Assembly: GCA_947179485.1 (NCBI GenBank)
Contig: OX359249.1
Span: forward strand, 12,586,001-12,650,000
Length of the DNA stretch: 64,000 nt
Source: Allacma fusca
Taxonomy: Eukaryota; Arthropoda; Collembola; Symphypleona; Sminthuridae
Direction: 5' to 3'
Shown: piece by piece, positions 17,159-28,394 of the stretch
Numbering within the stretch: the first letter of the stretch is position 1
Layout: each line of letters starts with the position of its first letter
Program-made: the position numbers and the translations under genes
Notes under the pieces: model-generated
What the model was told of the DNA's origin: nothing
The model's database searches: none
What the model saw: only the letters and a program-made list of their open reading frames with translations

Positions 17159-20100
17159 GCTGTTTAAAATTGCACTTTAAAAATAAGTTTCGAATTGGAG
17201 TTTCAAATTGCAGTTTCAAAATGCACTTGCAAATTGCAGTTTCAAATTGCAGTTTCAAACTGCAGTTTCAAAATGCACTTGCAAATTGCAGTTTCAAATT
17301 GCAGTTTCAAATGCAGTGTCAAATTGCGGTTTCAAATTGCAGTTTCAAATTGCAGTTTCAAATTGCAGTATCAAATTGCAGTTTCAAATTGCAGTTTCAA
17401 ATTGCAGTTTCAAATTGCAGTTTCAAATTGCAGTTTAAAATTGCAGTTTCAAATTGCAGTTTCGAATTGCAGTTTCAAATTGCAGTTTCAACTTGCAGTT
17501 TTAAATAGCAATATCAAATAGCAGTTTCATGTTGCAGTTTTAAACTGCAGTTACATACTGCAGTTTTAATTTGCAGTTTCAAATTGCAGTTTCTATTTGA
17601 TATTTAAAATTGCAGTTTCAAATTGAAGTTTCAAATTGCAGTTTTGTATTGCAGTTTCAAATTGCAATTTCAAATTGCAGTTTCAAATTGCAGTTTCAAA
17701 TTGCAGTTTTAAATTGCAGTTTCAAATTGCAGTTTTAAATTGCAGTTTCAAATGCAGTTTTAAATTGCAGTTTCAAATGCAGTGTCAAATTCCGGTTTCA
17801 AATTGAAGTTTCTTTACATTGTTTAAAATTGAAATTTCAAATTGCAGTTTCAAATTGAAGTTTTAAATTGCAGTTTCAAATGCAGTGTCAAATTGCGGTT
17901 TCAAATTGCAGTTTCAAATTGTAGTTTAAATTGCAGTGTCAAATTGCGGTTTCAAATTGCAGTTTCAAATTGTAGTTTAAATTGCAGTTTCAAATTGCAG
18001 TTTCAAATTGCAGTTTCAAATTGATGTTTCAAATTGGAGTTTCAAATTGGAGTTTCAAATTGCAGTTTAAATTGCAGGTTCAAATTGCAGTTTCAAATTG
18101 GTGTTTAAATTGCAGCTTCAAATTGCAGTTTCAAATTGCAGTTTTAAATTGCAGTTTCAAATTGCAGTCTCAAATTGCGGTTTCAAGTGGCAGTTTCTAA
18201 TTCCAGTTTTCAATTGCCGTTTTGAATTGCAGTTTCAACTTGCGGTTTCAAATTACAGTTTCAAATTGCAGTTTCTCTACATTGTTTAAAATTGCAGTTC
18301 GAAAATTAAGTTTCGAATTGGAGTTTTAAATTGCAGTTTCAAAATGCACTTGCAAATTGCAGTTTCAAATTGCAGTTTCAACTTGCAGTTTTAAATAGCA
18401 ATTTCAAATAGCAGTTTCAACTTGCAGTTTTTAATTGCAGTTTAGTTGCAGTTTGAAATTGAAGTTTCAAATTGCAGTTTCTATATGCTGTTTAAAATTG
18501 CACTTTAAAAATAAGTTTCGAATTGGAGTTTCAAATTGCAGTTTCAAAATGCACTTGCAAATTGCAGTTTCAAATTGCAGTTTCAAATTGCAGTTTCAAA
18601 CTGCAGTTTCAAAATGCACTTGCAAATTGCAGTTTCAAATTGCAGTTTCAAATTGCAGTTTCAAATTGCAGTTTCAAATTGCAGTTTCAAATTGCAGTTT
18701 GAAATTGCAGTTTGAAATTGCAGTTTCAAATTGTAGTTTCAAATTGCAGTTTCAAATTGCAGTTTCTCTACATTGTTTAAAATTGCAGTTCGAAAATTAA
18801 GTTTCGAATTGGAGTTTTAAATTGCAGTTTCAAATTGGAGTTTCACATTACAGTTTCCAATTGCAGTTTCAAATTGCAGTTGCAAATTGCAGTTTCAAAT
18901 TGCAGTTTCAACTTGCAGTTTTAAATAGAAATTTCAAATAGCAGTTTCAACTTGCAGTTTTTAATTGCAGTTTAGTTGCAGTTTGAAATTGAAGTTTCAA
19001 ATTGCAGTTTCTATATGCTGTTTAAAATTGCACTTTAAAAATAAGTTTCGAATTGGAGTTTCAAATTGCAGTTTCAAAATGCACTTGCAAATTGCAGTTT
19101 CAAATTGCAGTTTCAAATTGCAGTGTCAAATTGCGGTTTCAAATTGCAGTTTCAAATTGCAGTTTCAAATTGTGGTATCAAATTGCAGTTTCAAATTGCA
19201 GTTTCAAATTGCAGTTTCAAATTGCAGTTTCAAATTGCAGTTTCAAATTGCAGTTTCAAATTGCAGTTTCGAATTGCAGTTTCAAACTGCAGTTTCAAAA
19301 TGCACTTGCAAATTGCAGTTTCAAATTGCAGTTTCAAATTGCAGTTTCAAATTGCAGTTTCAAATTGCAGTTTCAAATTGCAGTTTGAAATTGCAGTTTG
19401 AAATTGCAGTTTCAAATTGCAGTTTCAAATTGTAGTTTCAAATTGCAGTTTCAAATTGCAGTTTCAAATTGCAGTTTCAATTTGCAGTTCTGAATAGCAA
19501 TTTCAAATAGAAATTTCAACTTGCAGGTTTTAATTGCATTTTAATTGCAGTTTGAAATTGAAGTTTAAATTACAGTTTTTGTTGCAGTTTCAAATTGCAG
19601 TTTCAAATTGAATTTTCAAATTGTAGTTTCATATTGCAGTTTTCAATTGCCGTTTTGAATTGCAGTTTCAACATGCAGTTTCAAATTACAGTTTCAAATT
19701 GCAGTTTCGAATTGCAATTTCAAATTGCAGTTTCAACTTGCAGTTTTAAATAGCAATATCAAATAGCAGTTTCATGTTGCGGTTTTAAACTGCAGTTTCA
19801 TACTGCAGTTTTAATTTGCGGTTTTAAATTGCAGTTTCTATTTGATATTTAAAATTGCAGTTTGAAATTGAAGTTTCAAATTGCAGTTTTGTATTGCAAA
19901 TTCAAATTGCAGTTTCAAATTGCAGTTTTGTATTGCAGTTTCAAATTGCAGTTTCAAATTGTAGTTTCAAATTGCAGTTTCAAATTGCAGTTTCATACTG
20001 CAGTTTCAAATTGCAGTTTCAAAAGCAGTGTCAAATTGCGGTTTCAAATTGAAGTTTCTATACATTGTTTAAAATTGTATTTTGAAATTGAAGTTTCAAA

Positions 20101-20716
20101 TTGCAGTTTTAAATTGCAGTTGCAAATGCAGTGTCAAATATCGGTTTCAAATTGCAGTTTCAAATTGTAGTTTAAATTGCAGTTTCAAATTGCAGTTTCA
20201 AATTGCAGTTTCAAATTGATGTTTCAAATTGGAGTTTAAAATTGCAGTTTCAAAATGCAGTTTAAATTGCAGGTTCAAATTGCAGTTTCAAATTGATGTT
20301 TAAATTGCAGCTTCAAATTGCAGTTTCAAATTGCAGTTTTAAATTGCAGTTTCAAATTGCAGTCTCAAATTGCGGTTTTAAGTTGCAGTTTCTAATTGCA
20401 GTTTTGAATTGCCGTTTTGAATTGCAGTTTCAACTTGCGGTTTCAAATTACAGTTTCAAATTGCAGTTTCTCTACATTGTTTAAAATTGCAGTTCGAAAT
20501 TTAAGTTTCGAATTGGAGTTTTCAATTGCAGTTTCAAATTGGAGTTTCACATTACAGTTTCTAATTGCAGTTTCAAATTGCAGTTGCAAATTGCAGTTTC
20601 AAATTGCAGTTTCAAATTGCAGTTTTAAATAGCAATTTCAAATAGCAGTTTCAACTTGCAGTTTTTAATTGCAGTTTAGTTGCAGTTTGAAATTGAAGTT
20701 TCAAATTGCAGTTTCT
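17159..20716 (+). repeat. Satellite block between the two transposons
   Basis: It contains several landmark dimers of the TTTCTATATGCTG type (about 18478 and 19010), and a segment with paired TTTCAAAATGCACTTGCAAATTG units that recurs at 18540, 19070 and later. Two sub-blocks beginning at 18435 and 18965 are copies 530 bp apart. The block plus one transposon was copied to create the layout around 20.7-22 kb (offset 4,412 bp). Confidence 0.75.
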
Positions 20717-21570
20717 ATATCGTCGGTGAAGAGGCAAAATGATCTAGGTGCATAATCGATTAGAATCAAAATGATCTACATAACTTTTTCCCTAAAGGCA
20801 AAATGAACTGGGTGCAAGCCTCTTTAAAAGCAAACTGATCTACATACAATTTTCCTTAAAAGCAAAATGATCTAAGTGCTGGTCTAATTTGTTTTGTGAG
20901 AAAACTAGCATCTGTAAGGAGGACACGTGGCTTATAAGGGCTAACCATGACTGTGTAATTGACCTAGGGTTGTGGGTTAATATTCTCTGAAGGGTTTGCT
21001 ATTACTAAGGATCATTCCGGCAACTAAAGTTAATTTCACTTATTGCATCTAATACATTTTTAGTTACGAAAACTGCAACATTCATTTATTTTAAAACCGA
21101 CGAATTAAAGACGAATCAAAATCACAGTAAGCTCATGTGTTAGTGTGCACATTGAATTGGTTTTCCCTTTAATAATTCTCAACGTGGAGTTTTTTCAAAT
21201 CGTATTCTACGATCAGCACCATTATCATAACATTCGGAATCATTTTCAAATGTTAAATCATAATTGACAACTTTTTTTTTCAATGTTACTGAAAGAAAGA
21301 AATGGAGGCATTGGGGAAGTAAATGCATATATAAAAGATTTTGAATACCTCGCATTTTTGTACACCGGCATTAGAATGTGTTTCCTTATATAGTTTTTAT
21401 TATAATTTGTATCTAGATCATTTTGCTTTTAGGAAAAGCTGCATCTAGATCATTTTGCTTTTAAAATTCAATGCAAGTAGATCATTTTGCCTTTAGTGAA
21501 ACTGCAAGTAGATCATTTTGATTCTAATCGATCATGCACCTAGATCATTTTGCCTCTTCACCGACGATAT
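20717..21570. mobile_element. 846-bp non-autonomous DNA transposon, copy 2
   Basis: The element spans 20721-21566, the same length as copy 1, in the same orientation and at the same position of the higher-order unit, with the same ATAT flanks. By eye I find only two base differences from copy 1: AAAATCGACG versus AAAACCGACG in the core, and TATATTG versus TATATAG near the right arm. The surrounding repeats also match, so this copy arose by duplication of array DNA, not by a second transposition. Confidence 0.88.
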
Positions 21571-22384
21571 GCTGTTTAAAATTGCACTTTAAAAATAAGT
21601 TTCGAATTGGAGTTTCAAATTGCAGTTTCAAAATGCACTTGCAAATTGCAGTTTCAAATTGCAGTTTCAAACTGCAGTTTCAAAATGCACTTGCAAATTG
21701 CAGTTTCAAATTGCAGTTTCAAATGCAGTGTCAAATTGCGGTTTCAAATTGCAGTTTCAAATTGCAGTTTCAAATTGCAGTATCAAATTGCAGTTTCAAA
21801 TTGCAGTTTCAAATTGCAGTTTCAAATTGCAGTTTCAAATTGCAGTTTCAAATTGCAGTTTCAAATTGCAGTTTCAAATTGCAGTTTCAAATTGCAGCTT
21901 CGAATTGCAGTTTCAAATTGCAGTTTCAACTTGCAGTTTTAAATAGCAATATCAAATAGCAGTTTCATGTTGCAGTTTTAAACTGCAGTTACATACTGCA
22001 GTTTTAATTTGCAGTTTCAAATTGCAGTTTCTATTTGATATTTAAAATTGCAGTTTCAAATTGAAGTTTTAAATTGCAGTTTTGTATAGCAGTTTCAAAT
22101 TGCAATTTCAAATTGCAGTTTCAAATTGCAGTTTCAAATTGCAGTTTTAAATTGCAGTTTCAAATTGCAGTTTCAAATTGCAGTTTTAAATTGCAGTTTC
22201 AAATTGCAGTTTTAAATTGCAGTTTCAAATTGCAGTTTCAAATTGCAGTTTCAAATTGCAGTATCAAATTGCAGTTTCAAATTGCAGTTTCAAATTGCAG
22301 TTTCAAATTGCAGTTTCAAATTGCAGTTTCAAATTGCAGTTTCAAATTGCAGTTTCAAATTGCAGTTTCGAATTGCAGTTTCAA
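21571..22384 (+). repeat. Satellite block right of the second transposon
   Basis: It begins as a copy of the sequence following the first transposon (17159 onward, offset 4,412 bp) and differs from it by insertions of whole units. It includes two close copies of the TTTCTATTTGATA landmark (about 22029 and 22496) separated by a homogeneous run of 13-mers. Confidence 0.7.
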
Positions 22385-25300
22385 ATTGCAGTTTCAACTT
22401 GCAGTTTTAAATAGCAATATCAAATAGCAGTTTCATGTTGCAGTTTTAAACTGCAGTTACATACTGCAGTTTTAATTTGCAGTTTCAAATTGCAGTTTCT
22501 ATTTGATATTTAAAATTGCAGTTTCAAATTGAAGTTTTAAATTGCAGTTTTGTATTGCAGTTTCAAATTGCAATTTCAAATTGCAGTTTCAAATTGCAGT
22601 TTCAAATTGCAGTTTTAAATTGCAGTTTCAAATTGCAGTTTTAAATTGCAGTTTCAAATGCAGTTTTAAATTGCAGTTTCAAATGCAGTGTCAAATTCCG
22701 GTTTCAAATTGAAGTTTCTTTACATTGTTTAAAATTGAAATTTCAAATTGCAGTTTCAAATTGAAGTTTTAAATTGCAGTTTCAAATGCAGTGTCAAATT
22801 GCGGTTTCAAATTGCAGTTTCAAATTGTAGTTTAAATTGCAGTTTCAAATTGCAGTTTCAAATTGCAGTTTCAAATTGATGTTTCAAATTGGAGTTTCAA
22901 ATTGGAGTTTCAAATTGCAGTTTAAATTGCAGGTTCAAATTGCAGTTTCAAATTGGTGTTTAAATTGCAGCTTCAAATTGCAGTTTCAAATTGCAGTTTT
23001 AAATTGCAGTTTCAAATTGCAGTCTCAAATTGCGGTTTCAAGTGGCAGTTTCTAATTCCAGTTTTCAATTGCCGTTTTGAATTGCAGTTTCAACTTGCGG
23101 TTTCAAATTACAGTTTCAAATTGCAGTTTCTCTACATTGTTTAAAATTGCAGTTCGAAAATTAAGTTTCGAATTGGAGTTTTGAATTGCAGTTTCAAATT
23201 GGAGTTTCACATTACAGATTCCAATTGCAGTTTCAAATTGCAGTTGCAAATTGCAGTTTCAAATTGCAGTTTCAACTTGCAGTTTTAAATAGCAATTTCA
23301 AATAGCAGTTTCAACTTGCAGTTTTTAATTGCAGTTTAGTTGCAGTTTGAAATTGAAGTTTCAAATTGCAGTTTCTATATGCTGTTTAAAATTGCACTTT
23401 AAAAATAAGTTTCGAATTGGAGTTTCAAATTGCAGTTTCAAAATGCACTTGCAAATTGCAGTTTCAAATTGCAGTTTCAAATTGCAGTTTCGAACTGCAG
23501 TTTCAAAATGCACTTGCAAATTGCAGTTTCAAATGCAGTGTCAAATTGCGGTTTCAAATTGCAGTTTCAAATTGTAGTTTAAATTGCAGTTTCAAATTGC
23601 AGTTTCAAATTGCAGTTTCAAATTGATGTTTCAAATTGGAGTTTCAAATTGGAGTTTCAAATTGCAGTTTAAATTGCAGGTTCAAATTGCAGTTTCAAAT
23701 TGGTGTTTAAATTGCAGCTTCAAATTGCAGTTTCAAATTGCAGTTTTAAATTGCAGTTTCAAATTGCAGTCTCAAATTGCGGTTTCAAGTGGCAGTTTCT
23801 AATTCCAGTTTTCAATTGCCGTTTTGAATTGCAGTTTCAACTTGCGGTTTCAAATTACAGTTTCAAATTGCAGTTTCTCTACATTGTTTAAAATTGCAGT
23901 TCGAAAATTAAGTTTCGAATTGGAGTTTTGAATTGCAGTTTCAAATTGGAGTTTCACATTACAGTTTCCAATTGCAGTTTCAAATTGCAGTTGCAAATTG
24001 CAGTTTCAAATTGCAGTTTCAACTTGCAGTTTTAAATAGCAATTTCAAATAGCAGTTTCAACTTGCAGTTTTTAATTGCAGTTTAGTTGCAGTTTGAAAT
24101 TGAAGTTTCAAATTGCAGTTTCTATATGCTGTTTAAAATTGCACTTTAAAAATAAGTTTCGAATTGGAGTTTCAAATTGCAGTTTCAAAATGCACTTGCA
24201 AATTGCAGTTTCAAATTGCAGTTTCAAATTGCAGTTTCGAACTGCAGTTTCAAAATGCACTTGCAAATTGCAGTTTCAAATTGCAGTTTCAAATTGCAGT
24301 TTCAAATTGCAGTTTCAAATTGCAGTTTGAAATTGCAGGTTGAAATTGCAGTTTCAAATTGTAGTTTCAAATTGCAGTTTCAAATTGCAGTTTCTCTACA
24401 TTGTTTAAAATTGCAGTTCGAAAATTAAGTTTCGAATTGGAGTTTTAAATTGCAGTTTCAAATTGGAGTTTCACATTACAGTTTCCAATTGCAGTTTCAA
24501 ATTGCAGTTGCAAATTGCAGTTTCAAATTGCAGTTTCAACTTGCAGTTTTAAATAGCAATTTCAAATAGCAGTTTCAACTTGCAGTTTTTAATTGCAGTT
24601 TAGTTGCAGTTTGAAATTGAAGTTTCAAATTGCAGTTTCTATATGCTGTTTAAAATTGCACCTTAAAAATAAGTTTCGAATTGGAGTTTCAAATTGCAGT
24701 TTCAAAATGCACTTGCAAATTGCAGTTTCAAATTGCAGTTTCAAATTGCAGTTTCAAACTGCAGTTTCAAGATGCACTTGCAAATTGCAGTTTCAAATTG
24801 CAGTTTCAAATTGCAGTTTCAAATTGCAGTTTCAAATTGCAGTTTGAAATTGCAGTTTGAAATTGCAGTTTCAAATTGTAGTTTCAAATTGCAGTTTCAA
24901 ATTGCAGTTTCAAATTGCAGTTTCAAATTGCAGTTTCAATTTGCAGTTCTGAATAGCAATTTCAAATAGAAATTTCAACTTGCAGGTTTTAATTGCATTT
25001 TAATTGCAGTTTGAAATTGAAGTTTAAATTACAGTTTTTGTTGCAGTTTCAAATTGCAGTTTCAAATTGAATTTTCAAATTGTAGTTTCATATTGCAGTT
25101 TTCAATTGCCGTTTTGAATTGCAGTTTCAACATGCAGTTTCAAATTACAGTTTCAAATTGCAGTTTCGAATTGCAATTTCAAATTGCAGTTTCAACTTGC
25201 AGTTTTAAATAGCAATATCAAATAGCAGTTTCATGTTGCGGTTTTAAACTGCAGTTTCATACTGCAGTTTTAATTTGCAGTTTTAAATTGCAGTTTCTAT

Positions 25301-28300
25301 TTGATATTTAAAATTGCAGTTTGAAATTGAAGTTTCAAATTGCAGTTTTGTATTGCAAATTCAAATTGCAGTTTCAAATTGCAGTTTTGTATTGCAGTTT
25401 CAAATTGCAGTTTCAAATTGTAGTTTCAAATTGCAGTTTCAAATTGCAGTTTCATACTGCAGTTTCAAATTGCAGTTTCAAAAGCAGTGTCAAATTGCGG
25501 TTTCAAATTGAAGTTTCTATACATTGTTTAAAATTGTATTTTGAAATTGAAGTTTCAAATTGCAGTTTTAAATTGCAGTTGCAAATGCAGTGTCAAATAT
25601 CGGTTTCAAATTGCAGTTTCAAATTGTAGTTTAAATTGCAGTTTCAAATTGCAGTTTCAAATTGCAGTTTCAAATTGATGTTTCAAATTGGAGTTTCAAA
25701 TTGCAGTTTCAAAATGCAGTTTAAATTGCAGGTTCAAATTGCAGTTTCAAATTGATGTTTAAATTGCAGCTTCAAATTGCAGTTTCAAATTGCAGTTTTA
25801 AATTGCAGTTTCAAATTGCAGTCTCAAATTGCGGTTTTAAGTTGCAGTTTCTAATTGCAGTTTTGAATTGCCGTTTTGAATTGCAGTTTGAACTTGTGGT
25901 TCCAAATTACAGTTTCAAATTGCAGTTTCTCTACATTGTTTAAAATTACAGTTCGGAATTTAAGTTTCGAATTGGAGTTTTAAATTGCAGTTTCAAATTG
26001 GAGTTTCACATTACAGTTTCCAATTGCAGTTTCAAATTGCAGTTGCAAATTGCAGTTTCAAATTGCAGTTTCAAATTGCAGTTTTAAATAGCAATTTCAA
26101 ATAGCAGTTTCAACTTGCAGTTTTTAATTGCAGTTTAGTTGCAGTTTGAAATTGAAGTTTCAAATTGCAGTTTCTATATGCTGTTTAAAATTGCACTTTA
26201 AAAATAAGTTTCGAATAGGAGTTTCAAATTGCAGTTTCAAAATGCACTTGCAAATTGCAGTTTCAAATTGCAGTTTCAAATTGCAGTTTCAAACTGCAGT
26301 TTCAAATTGCAGTTTCAAATTGCAGTTTGAAATTGCAGTTTCAAATTGCAGTTTCAAATTGCAGTTTCAAAATGCAGTTTCAAATTGCAGTTTCAATTTG
26401 CAGTTCTGAATAGCAATTTCAAATAGAAGTTTCAACTTGCAGGTTTTAATTGCATTTTAATTGCAGTTTGAAATTGAAATTTAAATTACAGTTTTTGTTG
26501 CAGTTTTAAATTGCAGTTTCAAATTGTAGTTTCATATTGCAGTTTTCAATTGCCGTTTTGAATTGCAGTTTCAACACGCGGTTTCAAATTACAGTTTCAA
26601 ATTGCAGTTTCGATTTGCAATTTCAAATTGCAGTTTCAACTTGCAGTTTTAAATAGCAATATCAAATAGCAGATTCATGTTGCAGTTTTAAACAGCAGTT
26701 TCATACTGCAGTTTTAATTTGCAGTTTCAAATTGCAGTTTCTATTTGATATTTAAAATTGCAGTTTGAAATTGAAAATTCAAATTGCAGTTTTGTATTGC
26801 AAATTCAAATTGCAGTTTCAAATTGCAGTTTTGTATTGCAGTTTCAAATTGCAGTTTCAAATTGTAGTTTCAAATTGAAGTTTCAAATTGCAGTTTCAAA
26901 TTGCAGTTTCAAATTGCAGTTTCAAATGCAGTGTCAAATTGCGGTTTCAAATCGAAGTTTCTATACATTGTTTAAAATTGCAATTTGAAATTGAAGTTTC
27001 AAATTGCAGTTTTAAATTGCGGTTTCAAATTGCAGTTCGAAATTGTAGTTTAAATTGCAGTTTCAAATTGCAGTTTCAAATTGATGTTTCAAATTGCAGT
27101 TTTAAATTGCAGTTTCAAATTGCAGTTTAAATTGCAGGTTCAAATTGTAGTTTCAAATTGATGTTTAAATTGAAGCTTCAAATTGCAGTTTCAAATTGCA
27201 GTTTTAAATTGCAATTTCAAATTGCAGTCTCAAATTGCGGTTTCAAGTTGCAGTTTCTAATTGCAGTTTTCAATTGCCGTTTTGAATTGCAGTTTCAACT
27301 TGCGGTTTCAAATTACAGTTTCAAATTGCAGTTTCTCTACATTGTTTAAAATTGCAGTTCGAAATTTAAGTTTTGAATTTGAGTTTTAAATTGCAGTTTC
27401 AAATTGGAGTTTCACATTACAGTTTCCAATTGCAGTTTCCAATTGCAGTTGCAAATTGCAGTTGCAAATTGCAGTTGCAAATTGCAGTTTCAATTTGCAG
27501 TTTTCAATTGCGGTTTTGCATTGCAGTTTCTCTTTGCTGTTTAAAATTGCACTTTAAAAATAAGTTTCGAATTGCAGTTTCAAATTGCAGTTTCAAAATG
27601 CACTTGCAAATTGCAGTTTCAAATTGCAGTTTCAAATTGCAGTTTCAAAATGCAGTTTCAATTTGCAGTTCTAAATAGCAATTTCAAATAGAAGTTTCAA
27701 CTTGCAAGTTTTAATTGCAGTTTGAAATTGAAGTTAAAATTACAGTTTTTGTTGCAGTTTCAAATTGCAGTTTGAAATTGCGGTTTTTGTTGCAGTTTCA
27801 AATTGCAGTTTCAAATTGCAGTTTCAAATTGTAGTTTCATATTGCAGTTTTCAATTGCCGTTTTGAATTGCAGTTTAAACATGCAGTTTCAAATTACAGT
27901 TTCAAATTGCAGTTTCGAATTGCAATTTCAAATTGCAGTTTCAACTTGCAGTTTTAAATAGCAATATCAAAAAGCAGTTTCATGTTGCAGTTTTAAACTG
28001 CAGATTCATACTGCAGTTTTAATTTGCAGTTTTAAATTGCAGTTTCTATTTGATATTTAAAATTGCAGTTTGAAATTGAAGTTTCAAATTGCAGTTTTGT
28101 ATTGCAAATTCAAATTGCAGTTTCAAATTGCAGTTTCAACTTGCAGTTTCAAATTGCAGTTTCTAATTGCAGTTTTCAATTGCCGTTTTGAATTGCAGTT
28201 TCAACTTGTGGTTCCAAATTACAGTTTCAAATTGCAGTTTCTCTTCATTGTTTAAAATTGCAGTTCGAAATTTAAGTTTCGAATTGGAGTTTTAAATTGC

Positions 28301-28394
28301 AGTTTCAAATTGGAGTTTCACATTACAGTTTCCAATTGCAGTTTCAAATTGCAGTTGCAAATTGCAGTTTTAAATTGCAGTTTCAGATTGCAGT
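22385..28394 (+). repeat. ~6.0-kb higher-order repeat, copy 1
   Basis: This block is homologous along its full length to 28395-34370. The corresponding landmarks lie 6,015 bp apart at the left, 6,054 bp near 25.3-26.1 kb, 6,093 bp near 26.8 kb and 5,976 bp near 27.4-28.1 kb. The changes (+39, +39, -117) are all multiples of 13, so the copies differ by whole-unit gains and losses. Within the block a 747-bp sub-block is itself duplicated (22837 and 23584), and another recurs at 517 bp (24076 and 24593). A clean example of the landmark order is 25294, 25514, 25926, 26171, then 26738. Confidence 0.85.
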
